DNA from: Vesta saturnalis
Lineage: Eukaryota; Arthropoda; Insecta; Coleoptera; Lampyridae
NCBI GenBank assembly: GCA_036346205.1
Contig: JARFJB010001987.1
Coordinates: 1,015,501 to 1,079,500, forward strand
DNA: 64,000 nucleotides
Reading direction: 5' to 3'
Position numbers and translations under genes: made by a program. Of this stretch, positions 10,287 through 21,429 are shown one piece after another (position 1 is the stretch's first letter; each line of letters opens with the position of its first letter). Below the pieces are notes generated by a model that saw only the letters and a list, made by a program, of their open reading frames with translations, ran no database searches and was not told where the DNA came from.

Positions 10287-12126
10287 ATAATAAAATACTT
10301 ATCTTTTTTGGGGTTTTTAATGGTGTACTTTAAATTATATAACGAGTAATCCATCTCAAGTGTATACCACGTGATCAAAATATTTAAGTTGGTACCACTG
10401 ATAGGTTGGTAAGAAGCTGTATTGCTCTAGCTACTCTAGAGCATGGTCGAGTAAAAACTACGATCAGTTTCAAATCTGTATGAAGGTCATTAACTTATAT
10501 ATATTATAAAATATTATCTTAATTTAAGTAATGACTATTTTGTATTTGATTAGACTGCATCCCTATAAAATACAACAAAATAAATAAAATATTATTTAAT
10601 GATTAGATTAAATCATTACAAAATAATGAATCTGAAGTATTTAAATGTTATAATTTCATTATAATTCAATAAAATTTACAGTACATGTTTATGGATGACA
10701 AACATTTTTTTTAACTCCTTAGGTACACATTTTGTAACATTTCGGCACCAATATTATGAACTTCATGAGTTATAGCATCTCGCAATTCTTGAAGAGTATG
10801 CAATCTTCTGCTGAACACTTTGTTTTTTAAATAACCAAAAAGAAAAAAGTCTAACGGTGTCAAGTCTGGTGAATTCGGTGGCCAACGATGTACACTAATG
10901 ATTCTATCTTCAAAAAGGTCTCGTAAACAATTAATTGTAGCCTGTGCAGTATGTGGGGCAGCGGAGTCATGCTGGAAATACCCGTTTCGTAATTCACGAT
11001 CATCCAAATTATTAATAAATGGTTCTACAAGTATTTCCCTGTATCTTGCCGCAGTAATTGTGCCATCGAAAAATACTGGTCCAGATATTCGTTGTCGCGA
11101 CATTGCTATCCAGACACCGACCTTGATAGGGTGTAAGGTAGTTTCTCGAAATACATGTGGATTTTCTGCACACCACGTACGATAATTTTGGCTATTTATG
11201 TAACCGGACAGATGAAACCAAGCTTCATCAGAAAAAAAGATACATCCAGTATCTCACAACCTTGTACGGGTACAAATGTAAATTCTTCTTTACTGCACTT
11301 CCATAGGATACATCTAAAAATTATTTATGTAAAATTATGTTTGTATGGTAAAATTTTTCATGCGTGTTTGTGCAGATAGTTTTCGCAAAGATTTATTGGG
11401 GTTTGCATTCATCCTTGCTTGGATATCTGCTAAGGTGTCCTCTGTTAAGACAGTAGCCGAAGCTTCACGTTTGCGTTTTAAAACACTACCAGTTTCCATG
11501 AATCGAGCTATCAATCGATTACGATGTTGACTAAATGTTTCGTAACTAATATTTTCATTTGGGTACTCAACAGTAAATTGATCGATGCATGATTGCAATG
11601 AATAATGCCATTGCCCATTACCATCTTGGAAGTCGCTACGAAAATGAGCCACAACAATGAATGTGTCGTGTTCGATTGAAAACGGGATGGCGATTAAATT
11701 CGATATAACAATTTGAAATTCAGAATAGATAATTTGTCTTGATATAGACAGTTTGTAAATAACTCAAGAAAATACAAAAGTGAAAAACGAAGGTATAATA
11801 TGACATAAACTAAAACGACTAAAACCACACTAAAAATCCAAAGCAGCCAACTGCAAAACATAACAATATTAACAACTAGGGATTTTGTCATACCACTATA
11901 GTACACTTGAGATTGATCACGTTGTAAAAATTGTTAAAGATGTTGTAAACAATTTTGACAAAATTGTTTACATCTTTAACAATTTTTAACAAATATTACT
12001 ACAGACGAAGATAACTGTAATTGTTATCGAAACGTTTAGATTGTATAATTTAAAATACATCATTAAAAACCCCAAAAAAGATAAGTATTTTATTATGAGT
12101 GTTAATGGTGAAAGTTTACATTTTCA
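10287..12126 (+). mobile_element. Hammerhead-element ends enclosing a DDE pseudogene (copy B)
   Basis: At 10287-10345 lies the inverted end (ataaaatacttatcttttttg then gtgtactttaaattat). At 11952-12126 lies the direct end, finishing ggtgaaagtttacattttca. The arrangement mirrors copy A, but the interior is 1.6 kb and contains the transposase pseudogene. At 11928-11980 the sequence folds on itself (gttaaagatgt..acatctttaac). In the core at 12002 the box reads CAGACGA rather than CTGACGA, so this copy's ribozyme is broken. It could be one composite element or two separate insertions. Confidence 0.5.
10711..11652 (-). pseudogene. IS630/Tc1/mariner-type DDE transposase pseudogene
   Basis: N-terminal part (11652-11335) has a helix-turn-helix-like region around YETFSQHRNRLIARFMETGS. 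After a frame break, the catalytic core follows: FFSDEAWFHLSGYINS (first Asp), YFQHDSAAPHTA (second Asp), and NSPDLTPLDFFLFGYLKNK (third acidic position). By my count 38 residues separate the second Asp from the Asp of PLDFF, longer than the 34 of mariner. The family is common in insect genomes. The HTH region is truncated and the reading frame is broken between 11335 and 11230, so it is inactive. It lies between two inverted hammerhead-element ends. Confidence 0.8.
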
Positions 12127-12686
12127 TATTTTAATTTAGGTTATGATGACGCATATGTGATGACGTTAAAACTTTTACTGCGTCTTTTCAGGAAGACCTC
12201 GTAAATCTAGAACGCTATCGAATCAAAAACATTAGCGCCTAGTGTTTGATCCCCAAACGACAAACTATTAAATAATTTTTAACCTTGAGCATACGAGTTT
12301 CGTTTCTAAAACGGGATTCACATCTGTGCAATTCATCCCTGCAATTTTCACCCTGCGAGAAATCGCAGCAATATTTCCGTTCACACTTATGCTATTATAC
12401 CCACAGTTGTATGGGATTTTGACCCTGCAATGTCTTGCACAGTTTAGAACAAGTTCTAATTTTAATAGGGGATTCTGGTAACTTTTTAGGGTTATTGCTT
12501 ATACCAACGGTTTTTTTCTGTAGTGATACACTTGTGTACACAAGTTATGTGGTTATGTACAACGTAACAACAAATTACACATACTACAACGTTTAAATAG
12601 TATTCTACACCTCGCTCATCGTAAAACAAATTCAAAGTAAAAGTTTTTGTGGACATTAGGTACCTATTTATAAAATAAGCAGCATA

Positions 12687-13551
12687 ATGAATGCTAATCA
12701 TAACCGTAAATTTTGTTGGAGCAAAGAAGCTACAAAAGAGTTGATAGAGTTATATCAAAATAAACCAGTGTTATATTGTACAACTGATCCAGAATACAAA
12801 AATAAACATAAAAGATATGCAGCATTAACATCAATACAAAGCGACTTGTTGCAGAGACCATTTTGTGCAAATCAATGTGTTACCATCGATGACATTAAAC
12901 AAAAAGTCCATGGTCTGCGCTCACAATATTTTAAGGAGGTATCAAAATTAAAAAGTAGTGCCTGTAGTGGTTCATCTACTGACGATTTGGTTCAACCAAA
13001 ATTGTGGTGTTTTTATGAGTTAGATTTTTTAAGAAGCACTGATCCAATTAGAGCTTCAGTTAGTAATGTGGACGGAGTATTGAATTAATTATTCTAAATA
13101 ACTCATTTATTATGTAATTTTGAAGAGCCAAGATACTACAACAATTGAAGATGAAGGCGAAGCTGTGTTTGAAGGATCGCTCGCCGACTTAATGGAGAGT
13201 GAGGTCTTGTACCCAGATTCCCCAACATCTGCTTCAGGTAGTATCCCCCGTAAGAGAAGGAAACAAGACACGAACAAAACGTTCCAAGTAGCACAACTAA
13301 TTTCAACTGCTACAAATGTTTTGCAAAACACGCAACAAAACAGATTTCGACAAACGGAAAGTGAAGACGACTTGCAAATTTGTGGAAGGTACTAATACAC
13401 TAAACACTTACTTTAATAATACTGATATAATTATATTTTTAGATCCGTTGCAAGTGAATTGAAACGTATTAAGTCACAATCTACAGTGCGACAACTAAAA
13501 AGACATACGTTTAATTTAATTATAGATTCCCAGGAAGAAGATAACGATTAA
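12687..13551 (+). CDS. Harbinger MADF/Myb-like DNA-binding protein
   Basis: Three exons (12687-13076, 13126-13388, 13443-13551) join into 253 codons with GT..AG introns of 49 and 54 bases. Phases fit: GGA/AGC at the first junction and AG/A at the second. Exon 1 carries a MADF-type domain: FCWSKEATKELIELYQNKP at the front, then a Leu/Trp/Tyr pattern ending LWCFYELDFL. Exon 2 is acidic and ends in a basic patch IPRKRRK, a likely nuclear signal. Exon 3 ends SQEEDND. In Harbinger elements this second protein helps bring the transposase into the nucleus and to the DNA ends. It sits convergent to the transposase inside the same pair of TIRs. Confidence 0.85.
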
Positions 13552-13745
13552 GAATTTATCATTTATTTATTAAATACAGTGTAAAAAAGCATAACATAAG
13601 TAATTGCAATTATTATTATCATATACAGATTTCTTTAACGTAGTTCATAATTTTGTGAAGCTTATTCTAAGTTATTTTGCCATTCAACTGCACCAATTGT
13701 GTTTACATATTTCATAAATTCCATTCTATTATCTAAAACGGATTT

Positions 13746-14900
13746 TTATGCCCTATTTCCCCAATTCTGCTTACTTAATCCATATTTAAACGTAAATCTT
13801 CGATCCACATTTCCTTCATTAATAATATTTACACTTAAATAATTGTGTAAAGTAACACAAGCTAACGTAATAATTTCAACCTTATCAGGAGCTAAATTTA
13901 CGGTATTTAGTAAAATTCTGAAACGGTTGACCAATATACCGAAAGCATTTTCCACTACACGCCGCGCTCTACTTAAACGGTAGTTGAAAATCCTTTGTTC
14001 ACGTGTCATATTCCTGAATGGAAATGGCTTTAAAATATGCTCACTCAAAGGAAATGCAGCATCGGCAACAAGGACATACGGAACTGCCTTCTGACCCCCA
14101 GGCAGACAATCGTTGTCAGGGAAATTGAGTGTATTTTTAGAAATGTTATTGGCCAATACACTTCGTTTATAAACACCTCCATCTGACACTCTTCCATTAG
14201 TACCAATATCAACGTATATAAATTTGTAATTTGCATCAACCACAGCAAGCAACACAATACTATGTGATCCCTTATAATTAAAATATGACGACCCCTGGGA
14301 AAGCGGAGCTTTTATTGTTATATGCTTCCCATCCATGGCACCTAGGGTATTAGGAAAGTTCCATTTCTGTTGAAAATCTGCTGCAATATTCAACCATTCA
14401 GCTACTGTGTTAGGAATCTAAAATGAAATTGTTACAATACCAAAATAAAAATTATTCCAGAAATTCCATACTTTTAAGTATTTAGTGCTTAAATTTGTAT
14501 GAATTGCTTTGCAAACTTGTGGAATCATTTGAGAAATAGTTGAATGGCCAACTCTAAATGAGTAGCTTAAACTTTTGTATGATTCTCCTGTAGCTAAGTA
14601 ACGAAGTGTTATTATTAACCTGTCTCTTGCGGAAATTGAATCTCTAAACTTTGTGTCTTGTTTTTGTATATCACTTTTCACCATATCTAATAGTTGTTCA
14701 AATTCACATTTTGTCATTCGTACAAAATTCTGGTAGTTATCAGGGTCGTCATTCAACTCCTTGTTCACCAAATTTAAATTCCCTTTTTCATTTCTATGCA
14801 TTATCCACGGTTTAATCCACCATTTTCGTCGTACTGGTAACAACAAACTAGCTGCGCCAATTATAAGGCACATTAATGCCACATTTTCTTCAAAATCCAT
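13746..14900 (-). CDS. HARBI1-type transposase (DDE nuclease)
   Basis: Two exons, 14900-14472 and 14417-13746, separated by a 54-base GT..AG intron in phase 0, encode 366 residues, close to the usual HARBI1 length of about 350. N-terminus MDFEENVALM; the HTH-like region is around residues 95-135 (DRLIITLRYLATGES, then S-F-R-V-G-H-S-T-I-S). Catalytic residues are visible: Asp in GAMDGKHI, Asp in VADAAFPLSEHIL, Glu in RRVVENAFGIL. No stops or frameshifts. Together with intact TIRs, a TAA duplication and the partner gene, the element looks potentially autonomous. Expression cannot be judged. Confidence 0.9.
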
Positions 14901-15285
14901 ATTTTTACGTTAATAACAAATAATAAAAACAATAAATAACTTGTAGGTTATATGACTCAGGAAAATACTCAATGAACGATGTTGAAAATGAAATTCCCCT
15001 AACAACATTTTTTGTAAATGTAAGAATCCCGTAAGTGTGAACACTTCATGCTATTATTTGCATGGGGTCAGAATTGCAGGTATTTCCACCGTGAGGCATA
15101 GGGTGAAAATCCCTGCAACAAATTGCATAGATGTGAATCCCACTTAAAAGTTTTTTTTTTATGATACGTTATGCATAATCTAAGGTTGGCACTGCAATAA
15201 TTCTCGTTTTTGAAACGTTTGCAATATTGATTTACTAACATATACTTCTTCAACTAATATTGTGAACAATTGATAAACTTTCAAG

Positions 15286-16797
15286 ATGTCAGCTGAAGTT
15301 AATAAGACTATAATTAAGTTGGAACCTAAACAAGAAGGATCTATAGACTTATTCCTTGTCCATCAACAAGTGATTATAAATAATGACATAAAACAAGAAA
15401 TTAATAATATAAAAGATGAATTTTCAATTTCTTCGAACATTAAAGAAGATCGTGATTCTTACATGAGAAATCATATTAATACAACCGAAGTCGATTCTAA
15501 TATTATACACTCTTCACCGATATTATATCATTGCAATGAATGTGATTATTCTACAAGTTTAAAGAAGTACTTAGAAAGACATCTAATGATACATACTTCA
15601 AGTACCAATTACAAATATGATCAGTGTGATTATTCATCAAAATTAAAGCGCAATTTAAGATTACATAAATTAAAACATGCTTCTACTAGTGATTATAAAT
15701 ATAATCAATGTGACTATTCAACAAAAGCGAAAGCTTATTTAAAACAACACTTATTAAAACACACTTCAAGCACTAGTTATAAATGTGATCAATGTGATTA
15801 TTCATCAAAATTAAAGCACTGTTTAAAAAGGCATTTATTAATACATACTTCAAGTACTAATTATAAATGTGATAAATGTGATTATTCATCAAAATTGAAG
15901 CACTATTTAAAAAGGCATTTATTAATACATACTTCAAGTACTAATTATAAATGTGATCAATGTGATTATTCATGCAAATTAAAGCACTATTTAAAACAAC
16001 ATCAAATAATACATTCTTCAAGTACAAGTTATAAATGTGATCAATGTGATTATTCATCAAATGTGAAGCATAATTTAAAATTTCATAATTTAAAACACAC
16101 TTCAATTAGTAATTATAAATGTGATGTATGTGACTACTCAACAAAAAGAAAGAAATATTTAAAGCAACATCTATTGAAACACACTCAGAGCACTAGTTAC
16201 AAATGTGATCAATGCGACTATTCAACAAAAGTGAAAGCTTATTTAAAAAAACATCTTAAATTAAAACACACTTCGAGCACTAGTTACAAATGTGATCAAT
16301 GTGATTATTCATTTAAATTAAAAGATTCTGTAAAAAGGCATTTATTAATACATACTTCAAATACTAATTATACATGTGATCAATGTGATTATTCTTGCAA
16401 ATTAAAGCGCTATTTAAAACAACATCAAATAATACATATTTCAAATACTAATTACAAATGTGATCATTGTGATTATTCATCAAATGTGAAGCAAAATTTA
16501 AAATTACATAATTTAAAACACACTTTAACTAGTAATTATAAATGTGATCTATGTGACTACTCAACAAAAAGAAAGAAATATTTAAAGCAACATCTATTGA
16601 AACACACTACGAGCACTAGTTACAAATGTGATCAATGTGACTATTCAACAAAAGTAAAAGCTTATTTAAAAAAACATCTTAAATTAAAACACACTTCGAG
16701 CACTAGTTACAAATGTGATCAATGTGGTTATTCATTTAAATTAAAAGGTTCTTTAAAAACGCATTTATTAATACATACTTCAAATATTAATTTCTAA
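15286..16797 (+). CDS. C2H2 zinc-finger protein, 15-finger array (copy 2)
   Basis: Open frame of 503 residues starting MSAEVNKTIIKLEP. The N-terminus keeps I-K-L-E, I-K-Q-E, I-K-D-E sites. About 15 fingers follow; the second and third have Tyr in place of the first zinc Cys (YKYDQC, YKYNQC) and so probably do not bind zinc. Some fingers use H-x4-H (HLKLKH). The TAA stop falls in a linker where a paralog reads Y-K-C, and finger-coding sequence continues beyond it for over 1.5 kb, so the protein is C-terminally truncated by mutation. The upstream flank up to 15144 is the Harbinger transposon, which may have removed promoter sequence. Confidence 0.85.
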   Translation: MSAEVNKTIIKLEPKQEGSIDLFLVHQQVIINNDIKQEINNIKDEFSISSNIKEDRDSYMRNHINTTEVDSNIIHSSPILYHCNECDYSTSLKKYLERHLMIHTSSTNYKYDQCDYSSKLKRNLRLHKLKHASTSDYKYNQCDYSTKAKAYLKQHLLKHTSSTSYKCDQCDYSSKLKHCLKRHLLIHTSSTNYKCDKCDYSSKLKHYLKRHLLIHTSSTNYKCDQCDYSCKLKHYLKQHQIIHSSSTSYKCDQCDYSSNVKHNLKFHNLKHTSISNYKCDVCDYSTKRKKYLKQHLLKHTQSTSYKCDQCDYSTKVKAYLKKHLKLKHTSSTSYKCDQCDYSFKLKDSVKRHLLIHTSNTNYTCDQCDYSCKLKRYLKQHQIIHISNTNYKCDHCDYSSNVKQNLKLHNLKHTLTSNYKCDLCDYSTKRKKYLKQHLLKHTTSTSYKCDQCDYSTKVKAYLKKHLKLKHTSSTSYKCDQCGYSFKLKGSLKTHLLIHTSNINF

Positions 16798-17144
16798 TGT
16801 GATCAATGTGATTATTCCTGCAAATTAAAGCATTTAAAACATCAACTAATACATTCTTCCAGTACTACATAATTTAAATTTTAAAACATACAGTGGACCC
16901 CCGATAATCCGGCCCCTGGCTTATCCGGCACCCCCTGTAATCCGACATGGTCGGATGCTAATGCATGTTTGAACAAGTTATAACTTGTACGCACCACCAC
17001 GATTGTGCTCGACGCGTAGAGTATTGTTTTGATTCTGATTGCTTAGTTTGAATTTGACTACATGTGATGAAGATAGCGGTACGGTCTAGCGTGTGTTCAT
17101 TGTTTAGTGTTTATTCATTGTGTATTACGTATTTGTACCTAGTA

Positions 17145-17303
17145 ATGTCGTCACAAGCTCAGAAGCGAAAACACAAAACACTGACAATTAAAGAAAAATG
17201 TGATATTTTAGACCGCCTAAATCGTAACTAATCTTTTAATAGTTTAGCAAGTGAATACGGCGTAGGCCAATCTACAATTTATGACATTACTCATGCGTGT
17301 TAA
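17145..17303 (+). pseudogene. Pogo/Tigger HTH fragment
   Basis: Reads MSSQAQKRKHKTLTIKEKCD then I-L-D-R-L-N-R-N, a stop at about 17229, then SFNSLASEYGVGQSTIYDI. This is the CENP-B/pogo N-terminal helix-turn-helix. The DDE domain is missing. Confidence 0.8.
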
Positions 17304-17508
17304 ATCGATTGACTCATAATTTTTGATTACATATTTTAGTATGTACATTTGTTTGTACACAATTTGTATTTCCTAATGTAAAGTTATTGCTTATTTTTTG
17401 TGAGTTATATAGCATTACTAACGTTAATTTTATAATAAAACGTCTCTATTGTGTTGTTTAATTTACTAAATTTGACATACATAATGAAGTATGATTTTTA
17501 CTTCAGAG

Positions 17509-17513
<5 letters not shown>

Positions 17514-17563
<50 letters not shown>
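17514..17563. repeat. (TA)n microsatellite
   Basis: About 50 bases of alternating TA within the Tigger element. Confidence 0.95.
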
Positions 17564-17565
<2 letters not shown>

Positions 17566-18699
17566 CATGTAGAATCTTATCATTGGATCTGTCGGATTAC
17601 AAGGTACTCTATCATAAAAAAATCCGGACTATAGGGGGTCTAAGGCAGTACTCTATAATCCGACAAATTCGCTAATCCGACACTGCCCTGCAAACTGTTT
17701 GTCGGATTACCGGGGGTCCGCTGTATTTCAATTAGTAATTATAAGTGTGTTCTATGTGACTACTCAACAAAGGAAAGGAATATTTAAGTGACATCTAATA
17801 ATACACTATTCAAGTAACAATTAAAAATGTGATCACTGTGACTATTCAACTAAAGTGAGGGCTTATTGAACACGACATCTATTAAAACACTCTTTGGGCA
17901 CTAGTTATAAATGTAATCAATGTGATTATTCAACAAAAGTGAAGTACAATTAAAAAAAACAATTTAAAATACTCTTCAAGTATAATAATGTGATCAATGT
18001 AATTATTCATCAAAATGTAATCTCTATTTAAAATAAAAGGATTCAAGTACTAATTACATTATTAATTAGTAAACAGAAGTGAAGTGCAATTTAAGGCAAC
18101 AAACATTAATACAACCCTCAATTACTAACTGTAAATTTTAAAATGTAATTCAAAACGACCTAAACCATTGTTTATACATGTATAAACAATGCCTAAACTA
18201 ATACATGCTTCAAATTATAAATGTAATACCACTGTGATTATTTACCAAAAGTGAAGCGCCAATTAAAGCTACACACAGTAAAAATGATCAAATTGAGTTT
18301 AAAAGTACAACTATTAATATACACCTCAAGAACTAATTACTAATGCAATCAGTGTAATTATTATTTAAAATGTATGGGCTACTTAAAACATTAATTAGAC
18401 CTACAAATGTGATTAAAATTGCAGCACAGTGTAAAACAACAATTAATGTATACTTCAAGTACCAATTACACACTATAAAATCATTACAAATGTGACCAAA
18501 GTGATTATTCTACAAAATGGAAAAGTGGGTTAATTCGTCCTTTTGCTAAAAATAAAAAATTAGTATAAGTTATAGGAAGTGACGTTTAAGTCGTAATGGG
18601 GTAATGTGTAGTGTTATATAGTAATATCATTATATTTTATAATTACAAGTTTTAACAGAGAGTATTTTTTACTCTTTGGTTTTAATACGAATGGCAGTC

Positions 18700-21256
18700 C
18701 ATATTGGGGTATTAAAATATCTCAAACTAGGGGATAGAGTTCAATTTAGTAATTGTTGAGTAAATAAAATATAATTGATATGATAAATAAATTTTATGCA
18801 CCGAACTAGCTCAACATCTCAAACTTGGGATAGAGTTCAATAAGCTTCTATGCTTATTTGTTGGCAAAATAAAATAATCATAATTTAATCTTTGATGTGA
18901 ATTTAATGCATTTAAAGGTGAAATCATGAAATGTTCTTTATTAAATAAATTCCAAATTATAATAAATGGATGGTATGTGAAATAGACCTTAGTTAAACCT
19001 GCACAATAACGCATGCGTAGCGTCTTAACTGAATTAAATTGCAGCCTGTCAAAAATGTCAAATAGGAAAATCTTAAATATGTGAGTTTAATTATTTTGTT
19101 ATTAAAATTGAAATGTTGATAAAATAATAAATGTTCATTTACTTTACAGATGTTTATACCGTTATTGCACAAACATACACATATAAATGATAAACACAAA
19201 TACAGGAAATTACACAAATAATGGAGACAATTTATGGGTTATGATAAATATAAATCACTCACATGTGTATCTGCATACTCCCAAAAGATGTTTTCATTTG
19301 GCTGGTTCCATATAAATCTTGGGGAGATTTCTTCCCATATGATACTGGTCTCTTGTTCAAAGTGGTGCTGCATATATATCCATACTTCAACCAAGTACAC
19401 TTTGTTGAAGGATGACTTTTCTTTGTGGTAATTGTGAAGTTACATATAATTGCTTAAATAGCTTCAACTAAGCACTGTGTTTTAACTTGTATTTTATTTA
19501 GCTGTTGTTTTAAATGTTTATAAAATTTACGATTTAAGAATTTTATTTTAGGTTCGTATAAATTTCACTTTTGTTTTAGATCCCGTTATGGAATATCGTT
19601 TATTAATTAGTATGCGTCGCTTCAGAGAAATAAACATCGATTCAGAGAACTGAATAATTTTATTAACGCCAAAAATAAACAAAAACAAAAACACATCAAC
19701 CAAAATTTGAACACGTAAATTGAATCGAAACAAAATTTATTATAATTTAAAATTATCGGTAACCTAACTTTATATTTGATCGTAGGTTAAAAACAATTGT
19801 TTCTGATGTCTCGACTGTAACCGCGTTTCAAAATTTCCGATAATAACGTAACTTAAAACTTGCATGTTAACACAAAACACTATCAACACTTTGACTTTTA
19901 GTCAGAAAAATTAAAAATTGGAACAGAGTGAGAAATCAGGAGTAATTCCTTATATACTATTCTGTTAGCTACAAAAATTTCAACTTTTTCTGTACCATAC
20001 AAACAAAGTAACCAAGCCTCTGATTGGTTTAAACAAATTTGAAAACTTAGCTAAAACACAAATTATGCCATAACTTTCTTAAAATAATTCGGATTTACAT
20101 TTTGATAACAGAATTGGAATCTGTGCAGAATTCCGCACAAACCAATACCTCACGAGCCATATATTGCTTCAAAATTGTACGATTTGACATATTCTAATTT
20201 AAATTTACTTATATCTAAAAAACTCTAAGTTCTACACCTAAACTAAATACATATTCTTAATCTATATGAAAAACTGTATCAGAATACATTTATTTAAACT
20301 CATATCTTAATTTTAACGGAAAATTCTTTTTCATATAGGAAATTTATGTAGTTAACCCCATTTTCATAATTTTATGTTTATATAGCTTGTACAATGTAAA
20401 TTTCTACATGAAAACGAGGGAAACCTATTAATTACTCTAATAATTTATTTTATGTTTAACTTATTTTATAAAAACTATAAATTTACAGAAACCTTAAAAT
20501 TAAAACTTAACCTAACTTTATACAATTATGCACATAATTTGCGTATACAACGTCCAAATTACTTAAAATGTTACTCTAAGATGTTTTAAAAACTGTCTTC
20601 AACATCAACACTGTTCACTTTTATTGTAATGTCTAAAACTTTGTCAACTCAACAATCAGTATTGTTAAACACACTTCTGCAGAATTTTTACACAAAAAGT
20701 ATTTATATGAAAAATATTCAAATGTAAAATTGTTGTTTATATTGTCTTTAATGTTTACAACGCACTACCGCTTCTGCACTTTTTGTACACTATGTCTGTG
20801 AGTGCAAACTAAACCGTGTCCGCACCATAACCCTTTCTTAAAATTTAATTCTTTTCTGCATTGTAACTAACTCGATGCGTGTTCTAGATATAATTATAAA
20901 CCTAATCCGTGTGATAAACATCTGTAAGGTTTCTAAAATGCCAAAATACTTTGAATAAACTGAATTTAAGAAATATGTTCTACGAACTTAATCGTACTTA
21001 CAAATATAACTCCTGACCTTCCTCACATACTCCTTACATAGCCCAATGCTTTTTATGATTAAACAAACTTGTGCAAATTTCACCAAGCCTGCTTCGTTAA
21101 ACCAAAATCAATTTCTTTCACCCGTCTAATATTTTACTTAATAAAATGCAGTGTAAATATACTCTATTCTATCTCAATTTGCCCACTATAAAGAATACAA
21201 CCTTATTCACTCTAGTCCCTGTCTTAAACTTATATCTAACCATCTCAATATATTTA
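18700..21256 (+). repeat. Repeat family X, copy 1
   Basis: Shares order and sequence with 47197-49686: a gcaccg-actagctca..ggatagagttca block (18796 and 47352), an acgcatgcgt block followed by ctgtcaaa.atgtcaaat (19010 and 47503), tttcttaaaataattcggat-like text, and a tgctttttatgat..aaacaaa block (21047 and 49530). Mostly non-coding. On the minus strand 19440-19270 there is an exon-like frame ending at a GTGAGT donor (W-E-E-I-S-P-R-F-I-W-N-Q-P). The ggatagagttcaat block occurs twice at its start. Type unknown. Confidence 0.55.
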
Positions 21257-21391
21257 ATTGCAAGATTTTGATAAAAAGAAAATACATTTACATATAATCA
21301 ATGCTGTATTAATTAACAGGGAGATTTATTTTTTTTATTTTCATTTGTAATCTCCCTATCTAGCGCTTCGATTATTTCCGGATTTTTTTCT

Positions 21392-21429
21392 ACACGCACG
21401 CACACACATATACACACACACATATATAA
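21392..21429. repeat. (CA)n/(TA)n microsatellite
   Basis: Runs of cacacgcacgcacacaca followed by tatacacacacacatatata. Confidence 0.85.

Larger units (their letters stand above)
12310..15144. mobile_element. PIF/Harbinger transposon, complete
   Basis: The inverted ends share GGGATTCACATCT(G/A)TGCAA and imperfect similarity for about 100 bases (a tcaccct block, a ttcacactta block). The element is flanked by TAA at 12307-12309 and TAA at 15145-15147, the 3-bp target duplication of this superfamily. Inside are two convergent genes, a MADF/Myb-like protein on the plus strand and a HARBI1-type nuclease on the minus strand. Both are open after splicing. It interrupts the 5' flank of zinc-finger gene 2. 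Confidence 0.9.
16891..17723 (+). mobile_element. Pogo/Tigger-like element, non-autonomous
   Basis: Terminal inverted repeats CAGTGGACCCCCGATAATCC (left) and the matching right end ggattaccgggggtccgctg, flanked by TA at 16889-16890 and 17724-17725. At 833 bp it is too short for a full transposase. It holds only a broken N-terminal HTH and a TA microsatellite. It sits inside the decayed finger array. Confidence 0.88.
16798..18525 (+). pseudogene. Decayed finger-array tail of zinc-finger copy 2
   Basis: Finger motifs continue after the stop (CDQCDYSCKLKH directly, then after 17726 fragments such as SNYKCVLCDYSTKE, and CNQCDYSTKVK-like and CDQSDYSTKWK pieces to about 18525), with many stops and shifts. 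A Tigger element is inserted at 16891-17723. The ancestral protein was therefore much longer. Confidence 0.8.

Noticed and set aside
12492..12701. Minus-strand 69-codon ORF
   Set aside because: It overlaps the Harbinger 5' region and the first codons of the MADF gene and has no features.
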